This document shows, piece by piece, positions 1 to 7,121 of a stretch of DNA of 64,000 nucleotides. Position numbers and translations under genes: made by a program. The stretch comes from Micromonospora_G sp040676775 (lineage in GTDB: Bacteria; Actinomycetota; Actinomycetes; Mycobacteriales; Micromonosporaceae): contig NZ_JBFAPP010000012.1 in the NCBI RefSeq assembly GCF_040676775.1, positions 186,001 to 250,000 of the forward strand, written 5' to 3'. The notes under the pieces were generated by a model. It searched no databases, was not told the DNA's origin, and saw only the letters and a list, made by a program, of their open reading frames with translations. Numbering within the stretch: position 1 is the first letter of the stretch; the number at the start of each line of letters is the position of its first letter.

Positions 1-2
1 AC

Positions 3-158
3 TTCAAGCCAGATGAGATTGCATCTATGGCAGAGCGGAGAGCTCGTGACCGTATGCAGGGTCAGGTGAGTGAGATTCTTGATAAGTACCGGATATCTCG
101 CTCAGATGGCCTGCGTCCGGCTGATGCTCGTGATTCATCAGCATTGACGGACTCGTAG
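3..158 (+). CDS. C-terminal end of an unrecognised protein (5' truncated by window)
   Basis: An open frame enters the window at base 3 and ends at TAG 156-158, giving 51 residues rich in charged side chains (it contains MAERRARDRMQGQ and ends ALTDS). I do not recognise a family. Its codons use A and T at third positions far more than the downstream genes (att, tct, ctt, gat, tca, ata), unlike the rest of the window where third positions are almost all G or C. This suggests recent acquisition or the end of a mobile or accessory segment. The reading frame is too short to be certain that it is coding; what supports it is that it stays open from the edge and has a protein-like composition. Confidence 0.4.
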   Translation, partial: FKPDEIASMAERRARDRMQGQVSEILDKYRISRSDGLRPADARDSSALTDS

Positions 159-692
159 CTCACCGTCTAGTCGCAGTGGCTGGTGTGTAGGTGGGCAGAT
201 GGATGTGATGCGGAATTTTACTGCCAGGAGAACTAGGAAGTGTGCGTTACTCTGAGATTGCCTCGTGGAACGCTTCGTGTAGGCTCGAGGTCTGATCTGC
301 GGTTCATCGACGGATTTTGGGGCGTCTTGACGGAAGCCGTAGCTGTCTAGTCGGTTCAACGAGAGTTGGTCGGTCCAGTTCTGTGTGCCGGACTGCGCGT
401 CGCGCCGAAGCTGAGCGCATCCACTCCGATGATGCCAGGTGCCGCTGCTGGAGGCGTTGGATCTCTGAGTCGTTTATGTAGTTCGTCGAATTCGGGTAGG
501 GGCAATGGTCGGTGAAGACATTCCCTGAAGTGGCGGCCAGAGCCACGTCGTTTTTTGGTTAGGCGACGCGCGGTCAGCGGTAGCCCTTTGAGCTGTTCGG
601 CGAGCTGATCTCCCGAGAATCATCCCAGAAAGGTTGCGGAAACCCGGCTGACCACAAGGCCGATGGGCTCGTAATGGAGTATCGGCCCGTTG
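159..692. other. Low-GC intergenic stretch with no supportable gene
   Basis: About 530 bases of AT-richer sequence separate the truncated ORF from the DUF1684 gene. Both strands carry only short frames (up to 80 codons) that resemble no family, have no ribosome binding site and overlap each other. No tRNA, transposase remnant, terminal inverted repeat or obvious attachment repeat was found. It probably marks the border between an acquired segment on the left and core chromosome on the right. Confidence 0.5.
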
Positions 693-1481
693 TTAGGCGT
701 GGGTGCGTACGCGCTGTTCGCCGGCTTCCACCGGGAAGGGGAGGATGTTCTGGCGGGGCGGGAGGGGGCAGATGAACGCGTCGGAGAAGGCGCACGGCGG
801 CAGCTCCACCCGGTTGAAGTCCAGCGTCACCGGCCCCGGACCGGTCGGCAGCGGTACGAACAGGAAGCGCGAAGCCGCGTACGACTGCTTGCCACTGGTC
901 GCGTCCCGGAAGGTCAGGTGCGCCTCGCCCGCGTGACCGGTGTCGAGCCCCACCATCTCCACCTCGTGACCGTCCACGGCGAACGAGAACGTCCCGATCA
1001 CCTGGTAGTCGACCTCACGCCCCGAGTTCGTGTGCACGATGTGCTCGGTCGTGTTCACCTCGGCCGGGCGGAACTCGGCGGTCACCACCCACGCCGGATC
1101 AGGGGCGAACGCGTCGATGCCGGCGAAGGTCCGTACCCCTTCGGAGTTCGGGTCGTAGGTCCGTACGGCGGTGTCGTTGCCCCGGCGGATGATGACCAGC
1201 GCGACGTCGCCCACGGCGAGCCACTGCCCGTCGCGGATGACCGCCTCGGTGACCGGCTCGCCGTCGACGCTGAGCCCGGACGCTTCGGTGACCCGCACGA
1301 CACCGTTCTCGACCGACCAGCGGCCCGGCACACCCTCGATGACCGTCTCGTCGGAGATCCAGTTGGTGCCGGTCAGGGTCAGGTCACCACCGGGGGAGGA
1401 GACCTTGGTTTCCCGCTGGTCGTGCCACTTCCGCCACTCGTCGGCGAAGTTGTCGCTGGTCACATCGGTGTCGACGCTCAT
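693..1481 (-). CDS. DUF1684 family protein
   Basis: This 262-residue protein matches the DUF1684 pattern: a long beta-rich body and a C-terminal signature in which an FNRVELPPCAF stretch is followed by CPLPPRQN and PVEAGE. No signal peptide is visible, so it is probably cytoplasmic. The biochemical role of the family is not established and I do not assign one. The ATG overlaps the stop of the upstream ABC ATPase by four bases, so it is translated as the last gene of the peptide-transporter operon. That position suggests a link to the transported substrate, but this is inference. Its stop (TAA) is the boundary between core-like DNA and the low-GC left edge. Confidence 0.85.
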   Translation of the reverse strand: MSVDTDVTSDNFADEWRKWHDQRETKVSSPGGDLTLTGTNWISDETVIEGVPGRWSVENGVVRVTEASGLSVDGEPVTEAVIRDGQWLAVGDVALVIIRRGNDTAVRTYDPNSEGVRTFAGIDAFAPDPAWVVTAEFRPAEVNTTEHIVHTNSGREVDYQVIGTFSFAVDGHEVEMVGLDTGHAGEAHLTFRDATSGKQSYAASRFLFVPLPTGPGPVTLDFNRVELPPCAFSDAFICPLPPRQNILPFPVEAGEQRVRTHA

Positions 1482-2338
1482 GCCGTCTCCTCGGTTCGTG
1501 CAGTGGGAAGCGCCGCCTCGCCCGGAAGGGCCGCCGCGCTCGGAAGCAGATCAGCCGTACCCGGCGGGGCAGTCAGGTCGGCGGGGAGTTGCGGGATCGC
1601 GGCCAGGAGCGCGCGGGTGTAGTCCTGGGTCGGTCGTTCGAGCACGGTGGCGGTCGGGCCGGACTCGACCACCCGGCCGTGCCGCATCACCAGCACCTGT
1701 TGGCAGAGCTGGCTGACGATCGCCAGGTCGTGCGACACCAGCACCAGCGTCAGCCCCAGCGTGTCGACCAGCTCGCGCAGCAGGTCGACGATCTGGAGAC
1801 GTACGGAGACGTCGAGGGCGCTGACCGGTTCGTCGGCGAGCAGCAGCCTGGGCGACGGGGCGAGCGCTCGGGCGATGGCGATGCGTTGCCGTTGGCCGCC
1901 GGAGAACTCGTGTGGGTAGCGCTTGCCGTCGTCGGGGTGCAGGCCGACCGCGGTCAGCACCTCGGCCACCCTGTCCGCCCGTTCGGCGCGGTCCTTGCCG
2001 ATTTTCAGCGACCGGAGCGGCTCGGCGACGATCGCACCGACCGACATCCGGGGGTTCAGCGACGAGCGCGGGTCCTGGAAGACCACCTGCACCTGGCTCC
2101 GGAACTCCCGCCGGGGCACCTTGCCCAACGGCTGCCCACCGAAGCGAACCGAACCGGAGCTGGGCCGGTCGACGCCGAGCAACAGGCGCAGCAGCGTGCT
2201 CTTGCCCGCACCGGACTCACCGACGATGCCGAGGCTGACACCACTGTCGATGGTGACATCCACCTGGTCCAGCGCGGGCCGGGGACGCCCGGCGTACTGG
2301 CGGGTCAACGAACGACCGGCGAGCAGTTCGGCGCTCAT
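1478..2338 (-). CDS. Oligopeptide/dipeptide ABC transporter ATP-binding protein (OppF/DppF-like)
   Basis: A 286-residue ABC ATPase that energises import through the two permeases encoded upstream. Walker A is GESGAGKST at residues 40-48, the signature is FSGGQRQR, Walker B is LLLADEP followed by the D-loop SALD, and the switch histidine lies in VSHDLAI. The subfamily typical QVVFQDPRSSLNPRM stretch around the Q-loop marks the peptide/nickel (Opp/Dpp) branch. The C-terminal 35 residues are Ala/Pro-rich. ATG at 2338 overlaps the stop of the first ATPase by four bases, so the two nucleotide-binding subunits are translationally coupled and probably made in equal amounts. Confidence 0.9.
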   Translation of the reverse strand: MSAELLAGRSLTRQYAGRPRPALDQVDVTIDSGVSLGIVGESGAGKSTLLRLLLGVDRPSSGSVRFGGQPLGKVPRREFRSQVQVVFQDPRSSLNPRMSVGAIVAEPLRSLKIGKDRAERADRVAEVLTAVGLHPDDGKRYPHEFSGGQRQRIAIARALAPSPRLLLADEPVSALDVSVRLQIVDLLRELVDTLGLTLVLVSHDLAIVSQLCQQVLVMRHGRVVESGPTATVLERPTQDYTRALLAAIPQLPADLTAPPGTADLLPSAAALPGEAALPTARTEETA

Positions 2339-3135
2339 CGTTCAACCGTCCCAACGGTCAGGCGGGTCACCTGAGCCGCGCTGGTGACCAACTGCCGGGC
2401 GTACGCCGACTGTGGGCGGCGCAGGACGTCGCCGGTGGCGCCGGACTCCTCCACCCGACCGTCGCGCATCACGATCAGCCGTTGCGCCAGGCCGGCCACC
2501 ACCGGCAGGTCGTGGCTGATGAACAGCAGCGCCACCGAGGTCTCCTCGATCAGTTCGTCGAACAGGCTGAGGATCTGCGCCTGCACGGTCACGTCCAGCG
2601 CGGTGGTCGGCTCGTCGGCGATCAGCACCCTGGGGCGGCAGGCCAGGGCCATCGCCAGGGCGACCCGTTGCCGTTGGCCACCGGAGATCTCGTGCGGCAG
2701 GGCCCGTACCAGGCGTTCCGGGTCGGGTAGTCCTACCCTCTCGCACCAGTGGACGGCCTGCGCCTGCGCGTCGGTGCGGTTCAGGCCCCGGTGCAGGCGC
2801 AGCGGGCCGGCGATCTGTCGGCCGATCGGCATCAGCGGGTCGAGCGCGGTCAGCGGTTCCTGGAAGACCATGCTGACGGTGTTTCCGCGTACGCGTCGCC
2901 AGTCGCGGTCCGGTGCGGCGATCAGGTCGCGGCCGTCGACGGTGATCCGGCCGCTGACCCGCATGCCTTCCGGCAGCAGGCCGAGCAGGGCGAGTGCGGT
3001 CAGCGACTTGCCGGAACCGGACTCGCCGATCAGGCCGACCCGGTCACGGGCGGCGAGTTCGACGTCCAGGTCCTTGACCAGGGTGCGGTCGTCGAGGGTG
3101 ACGGTGAGGTGTTCGGCGGCGAGGATCGTGGTCAT
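2335..3135 (-). CDS. Oligopeptide/dipeptide ABC transporter ATP-binding protein (OppD/DppD-like)
   Basis: A 266-residue ABC ATPase, partner of the next gene. It has Walker A GESGSGKS (residues about 37-44), Q-loop MVFQEPLTALDPL, signature ISGGQRQR, Walker B VLIADEPTTALD and H-loop FISHDLPV. OppD and OppF form the heterodimeric motor of peptide-type importers. The start ATG overlaps the permease stop (ATGA). It is shorter than many OppD proteins (about 320-340 residues) because it lacks the long C-terminal extension in which cysteines bind an iron-sulfur cluster in some homologues. The substrate cannot be read from the sequence. Confidence 0.9.
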   Translation of the reverse strand: MTTILAAEHLTVTLDDRTLVKDLDVELAARDRVGLIGESGSGKSLTALALLGLLPEGMRVSGRITVDGRDLIAAPDRDWRRVRGNTVSMVFQEPLTALDPLMPIGRQIAGPLRLHRGLNRTDAQAQAVHWCERVGLPDPERLVRALPHEISGGQRQRVALAMALACRPRVLIADEPTTALDVTVQAQILSLFDELIEETSVALLFISHDLPVVAGLAQRLIVMRDGRVEESGATGDVLRRPQSAYARQLVTSAAQVTRLTVGTVER

Positions 3136-4034
3136 CGTTTCACCGCCCGTCGGTTGCGGCGCAGTTGCGGGTCGAGGGTTTCGCGCAGGCCGTCGCCGAG
3201 CAGGTTGACGCCGATCACCGCGATCGCGACGGCGATGCCGGGCAGCAGCACGTTCCAGGGGGCGACGCTCACCGTCGGCTGGGCCTCCTGGAGCATCCGA
3301 CCCCAGGATGGTGCCGGTGGCGGGGTGCCGAGACCGAGGTACGACAGCGACGCCTCGGCGATCACCGCGATGCCGAACGCCAGGGTGGCCTGGACCAGCA
3401 GCGTGTGCCAGATGTTCGGCAGCACGTGCCGGATCAGGATCATGATCGGCCCGGTGCCGGAGGTCCTGGCGGCGAGCACGTAGTCCTGGGTGAAGATCCG
3501 GCTGGCCGAGATCCGGGTCAGCCGGGCCACCTCGGCGCAGACTCCCACCCCGATCGCGATGATCGCCACCAGGGTCGACGCGCCGTAGACGGTGACCAGC
3601 AGCATCGCGAGCAGCAGGGTCGGGAAGGCGATCAGAATGTCGACCACGCCGATCACGGCGTCGTCGGCGATCCGGCCACCGGCGGCGGCGAGCAGGCCGA
3701 GCGGCAGGCCGAGTGCGAACGCCACCGCGACTGCGGCCGTACCGACCCAGACGGCGGTCCGGGCGCCGAGCATGAGCTGGGTGAACTGGTCGCGGCCGAG
3801 CCGGTCCGTGCCGGCCCAGTGGTCCGCCGACGGGCCGGCGAGCCGGCCGCCGGGGGTGGCCTGGTCCAGCGCGTACGGTGTCCAGAAGAGGCTGACCAGG
3901 GCGAGCGCCAGGATCAGGCCCAGCAGCACCGCCCCGGCGACCAGGGAAGGTGACCAGCCCCGGCGCACGCGAGCACCGGCCACCACCGGGGCTTCCGGTG
4001 GCGCGATGGTCGGGTCCAACAACGGTACGGTCAC
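3132..4034 (-). CDS. ABC transporter permease (DppC/OppC-like)
   Basis: A 300-residue inner-membrane permease of the BPD_transp_1 type. The N-terminus has a short cytoplasmic tail, one hydrophobic segment (about residues 30-50) and an OppC_N-like periplasmic stretch containing HWAGTDRLGRDQ, the usual OppC/DppC hallmark. Five further membrane segments follow. The coupling (EAA) loop is near IRHVLPNIWHTLLVQ and the family stretch EASLSYLGLGTPPP is present. I take GTG 4034, which overlaps the TGA of the DppB gene (GTGA). The frame stays open much further upstream, but that part only shadows DppB. Confidence 0.92.
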   Translation of the reverse strand: MTVPLLDPTIAPPEAPVVAGARVRRGWSPSLVAGAVLLGLILALALVSLFWTPYALDQATPGGRLAGPSADHWAGTDRLGRDQFTQLMLGARTAVWVGTAAVAVAFALGLPLGLLAAAGGRIADDAVIGVVDILIAFPTLLLAMLLVTVYGASTLVAIIAIGVGVCAEVARLTRISASRIFTQDYVLAARTSGTGPIMILIRHVLPNIWHTLLVQATLAFGIAVIAEASLSYLGLGTPPPAPSWGRMLQEAQPTVSVAPWNVLLPGIAVAIAVIGVNLLGDGLRETLDPQLRRNRRAVKR

Positions 4035-4993
4035 GCCTGACCTCGCAGTCGGGGGTCGATGAGCCGCTGGATCAGGTCCACGGCGAGACCGAGCAGCAGG
4101 ACGGTCGCGGTCATCAGGAAGACCGCGCCCTGCACCACCGGCAGGTCCCGGGACTTCACACTCGTCAGCAGCAGGCTGCCGAGGCCGGGCAGGGCGAAGA
4201 CGCTCTCGATCACCACCGTGCCGAGCAGCGAACCGGCGAGCAGGACCCCGAGCACGTTCACCACCGGGGCGGCGCCGTTGCGCAGACCGTGCCGCCACAA
4301 CGCCCTCGGCAGGCTGTAACCGAGCGAGCGGGCGGTACGGATGTACTCCTGGTTGAGCACGTCGAGGGTGGCCGAGCGGACGTACCGGACCAGCAGCGAC
4401 GCCTGGGCGATGGTCAGCGTGACCACCGGCAGCACCAGCGACTGCACCGCGGCGCCCGGGTCCTGCCAGCCGTTGCGGGGGAAACCGCCGGGCGGCAGCC
4501 AGCGCCACTGCACGGCGACCAGCCAGACCACCACGATGCCGACCCAGAAGATCGGCAACGCGATGCCGAGCTGGGCCAGGCCGGAAACCGCGACCCCGGC
4601 GGCGTTGCGTCGGCGCAACGCCGCGAACACCCCCACCGGTACGGCGACCAGGATCGAGGCCACGAAGGCGCTCAACGCCAGCGGCAGCGTCACCGGCAAC
4701 CGGTCGACGATCTGTTCCAGCACCGGCGTACGGGTGAACAGGCTGTCGCCGAGGTTGCCGGTGAACAGCCCGCCGAACCAGTCGCCGTACTGGGTGAGCA
4801 GGGGGCGGTCGGTGCCGAGCTGGTGGCGGATCGCCTCGATCTGCTCCGGTGGCGAGCCGACCGCGAGCAGGGTCACGGCTGGGTCGCCGGGCAGCACCCG
4901 GAGCAGGAAGAAGACCGCCGAGCCGGCCAGGAATAGCGAGCCGACCAGCCAGCCGAGCCGGCGCAGCAGGTATCCGAGCATCGTCAGCCCCAC
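4031..4993 (-). CDS. ABC transporter permease (DppB/OppB-like)
   Basis: A 320-residue permease with about six membrane segments, beginning LGYLLRRLGWLVGSLFL as in DppB/OppB. The periplasmic loop carries the typical RVLPGDPAV and IRHQLGTDRPLLTQY stretches, and the coupling loop is around YIRTARSLGYSLPRALWRHGLRN. GTG 4993 has an AGGGA ribosome binding site a few bases upstream. ATG 4981, four codons later, is an alternative with GTGGGG in front of it. It is separated from the binding-protein gene by about 150 bases that hold a tandem repeat, so expression relative to the binding protein may be adjusted there. Confidence 0.92.
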   Translation of the reverse strand: MGLTMLGYLLRRLGWLVGSLFLAGSAVFFLLRVLPGDPAVTLLAVGSPPEQIEAIRHQLGTDRPLLTQYGDWFGGLFTGNLGDSLFTRTPVLEQIVDRLPVTLPLALSAFVASILVAVPVGVFAALRRRNAAGVAVSGLAQLGIALPIFWVGIVVVWLVAVQWRWLPPGGFPRNGWQDPGAAVQSLVLPVVTLTIAQASLLVRYVRSATLDVLNQEYIRTARSLGYSLPRALWRHGLRNGAAPVVNVLGVLLAGSLLGTVVIESVFALPGLGSLLLTSVKSRDLPVVQGAVFLMTATVLLLGLAVDLIQRLIDPRLRGQA

Positions 4994-5013
4994 CGCCGTC
5001 CCTGCGAACGCTT

Positions 5014-5079
5014 CAGCCGAAGCCGAGACCGAAGCCGAGACTGGAGCCGAAGCCGGAGCCGAGACCGGAGCCGAAGCGG
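5014..5079. repeat. Imperfect 12-base tandem repeat between binding protein and permease genes
   Basis: About five and a half imperfect copies of a 12-base unit of the form GAAGCCGAGACC run through the gap between the binding-protein gene and the DppB gene. Copies vary at the first and last positions. In the transporter mRNA (minus strand) this gives a GGCTTCGGTCTC-type purine-poor run just before the permease ribosome binding site. No coding function is evident, though the unit length is a multiple of three. Confidence 0.7.
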
Positions 5080-5143
5080 CCGAGGGCCGGCCGGTGACCC
5101 GGGGGAGCGGGTACCGGCCGGCCAGGGCGCGCTGACGGGGGAA

Positions 5144-6706
5144 TCAGCGCTGCTTGCTGATCGGGGCGACATAGAAGCTGTCCGTGGTGAGGTTCTTCTG
5201 GTAGCCGCTGACCGCGCTGGACGCGATCTTGATTGCCGGGTCGAGGTAGAGCCAATCGCTCGCCGCGTCCTCGGAGATCTGCCGGGCGACCTTCTTCAGC
5301 AGCTCGGTCTGCTCGGCCTCGGTGGCGGCCGTCTCGGACTGCTTCACCCACTCCTGGACCTGCGGGTTCTTGTACTGCCAGTAGAAGTCCGGGTTGCCGT
5401 ACCAGACCAGGTCACGCTGGTTGACGTGGGTCATGATCGTGGCCTGGAAGTTGTGGTTCTTGTAGACCTTGTCGGTCCAGGTGGCGTCGTCGATCGGGTT
5501 CAGTGTGATGTTGATGCCGGCCTGGGCGAGCTGGCTCTTCAGCCCCTGCGCCACGATGTTGATCGAGTCGGACGGCACGTAGTCCACGGTGAACGACAGC
5601 CCACCGGCGAACCCGGCCTTGGCCAGCAGCGCCTTCGCGCCCTCGACGTTGTGGTCGTCGATGCTGGTCAGGTCCTCGTACCAGGGGTCGGTCGGCGGGA
5701 CCATCGAGCCGAGGATCTGGCCACGCTCGGCCCAGACCGCGGTCAGCAGCGCCTTGCGGTCGGTCGCCTGGCGGATCGCCTTGCGTACGTCCACGTTGTC
5801 GAACGGGGCCACCGAGTCGTTGAAGTTGAACAGTTCCTTGGTGGTCGAGGTGCCCTCGACGATGGTGAACTCGGGCCGGTTCTCGAACTGGGCGAGCACG
5901 TCCGGGCTGGTCACCTGGGTCACCAGGTCGAGCTGGCCGGCGAGCAGGGCGTTGTTCTCGGCGGTGGTGTCCTTGAAGAAGCGGTACACCACCTCCTTGT
6001 TCTTCGCCTTGTCACCCCAGTACTTGTCGTTGCGGACCAGGTTGATCGAGTCGCCCTGCTTCCAGGTGCCGACCGTGTACGGCCCGGTACCCACCACGGT
6101 CGTCTCCGGGTTGCCGGCGCCGGGCTTGGTCACCGCGGCCCCGGTCGAGGCCAGGTAGAACAGGAACGACTGCGACCGCTGGCTCAGCGTGACCTTCACC
6201 GTGTTGTCGTCCGGCGCCTCGATCGTCTTCATGATCGAGAGGTCCTTCTTGCGGGCGCTGGTGGACTCGTCCGAGGTGACCCGCTTGAGCGTGGTCACCA
6301 CGTCGGCCGCCTTCAGCGGGGTGCCGTCGGAGAAGGTCACCCCGGACTGGAGGTGGAACGTGTACGTGGTCCCGTCCGGCGCCACGTCCCACGACTTCGC
6401 CAGCAGCGGCTCGACCTTGCCGTCGTCGGTCAGCACGGTCAGACCCTCGACCACGTTGCGCAGCAGCACCTGGGCGTGACCGGTGTTGCCGCCCTTGACG
6501 GTGTTCAGCGTGGTCGGCTCGTTCAGCGAACCGATCGTGATCGTCGCGTCCGGGTCGGCGCCACCGGCGCTGCCGGACGGCCCGTCGGACGAGTTCGAGC
6601 AGGCGCTGAGCAGCAGGGCGCCGATCGCGGCACCCGCCGTGACCAGGCCGAGTCGGCGACGGAAGTGACGTACGGGGGAGCGTCCCCCGGGTGGGCTGGA
6701 CGACAT
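5144..6706 (-). CDS. Peptide/solute ABC transporter substrate-binding lipoprotein (SBP_bac_5)
   Basis: A 520-residue extracytoplasmic binding protein of the DppA/OppA class. The N-terminus has an arginine-rich stretch, a hydrophobic core and the lipobox LLLSAC, so the mature protein is lipid-anchored on the outer face of the membrane. A Gly/Ser linker follows, then the family opening SLNEPTTLN, the segment VEPLLAKSWDVAPDGTTYTF and ADVVTTLKRV. I chose ATG 6706 because the signal peptide begins there; the frame is open for 33 more codons upstream. It is the first gene of a leftward operon (binding protein, two permeases, two ATPases, DUF1684), diverging from aspS. The substrate is unknown; peptides are most likely. 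Confidence 0.92.
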   Translation of the reverse strand: MSSSPPGGRSPVRHFRRRLGLVTAGAAIGALLLSACSNSSDGPSGSAGGADPDATITIGSLNEPTTLNTVKGGNTGHAQVLLRNVVEGLTVLTDDGKVEPLLAKSWDVAPDGTTYTFHLQSGVTFSDGTPLKAADVVTTLKRVTSDESTSARKKDLSIMKTIEAPDDNTVKVTLSQRSQSFLFYLASTGAAVTKPGAGNPETTVVGTGPYTVGTWKQGDSINLVRNDKYWGDKAKNKEVVYRFFKDTTAENNALLAGQLDLVTQVTSPDVLAQFENRPEFTIVEGTSTTKELFNFNDSVAPFDNVDVRKAIRQATDRKALLTAVWAERGQILGSMVPPTDPWYEDLTSIDDHNVEGAKALLAKAGFAGGLSFTVDYVPSDSINIVAQGLKSQLAQAGINITLNPIDDATWTDKVYKNHNFQATIMTHVNQRDLVWYGNPDFYWQYKNPQVQEWVKQSETAATEAEQTELLKKVARQISEDAASDWLYLDPAIKIASSAVSGYQKNLTTDSFYVAPISKQR

Positions 6707-7121
6707 GTGCTGGCTCCAGGTGTGGCGGGCCACGATGACGACGGATCGGCACCGTTTGCGAGGGTTATCAGAGGGGGGCCGTACGCGCCGGCCGGTGCGC
6801 GGCACTGGGCAGCCGGCGGCCGGGGAAAAGTCTGTGTGCTGACGACGAGACGGTCAGCGACAACAACAGCCGCGTACCGGCGCGACGCCGGCCATGCGCC
6901 CAGCACACTGGGACGGATACGCGACGCTCATGTCAGGGACCATACCCGCGATCTTGCATTCCCTACCAATCCGATGGGAGTAATCTTGGCCACGTTTTGC
7001 CAGGGTGGCGTGGGTGGTCGGGGGAGCGGGCGGGGGCTGTCCGGGGGAGGGCACCGGGCCCGCCGAGCCGCCCTGACAGAATGCAGGAGCCACATCCTGG
7101 ACCCATGAGGAGAGCCCTGCC
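6707..7121. other. Divergent intergenic region between transporter operon and aspS
   Basis: Roughly 415 bases without a supportable gene. It must hold promoters for the leftward transporter operon and for aspS. A TAATCT at 6981-6986 is a possible aspS -10 box, but no convincing -35 partner is placed correctly. No T-box leader with the consensus AGGGTGG-ACCGCG could be confirmed; the similar AGGGTGGCGTGG near 7003 lacks the rest. A purine-rich GAGGAGAG run at 7107-7114 supplies the aspS ribosome binding site. Confidence 0.5.

Noticed and set aside
304..546. Eighty-codon frame on the minus strand in the low-GC edge
   Set aside because: No ribosome binding site, no recognisable motif, and it overlaps another equally plausible short frame.
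4035..4508. N-terminal extension of the DppC permease
   Set aside because: The extra 158 codons are antisense-free but out-of-frame reading of DppB; the GTGA overlap start gives the usual family length.
6995..7040. Possible T-box leader for aspS (AGGGTGGCGTGG resembles the T-box core)
   Set aside because: The rest of the T-box consensus (ACCGCG) and the specifier and stem I features could not be found, and T-boxes for aspS are not expected in this group.
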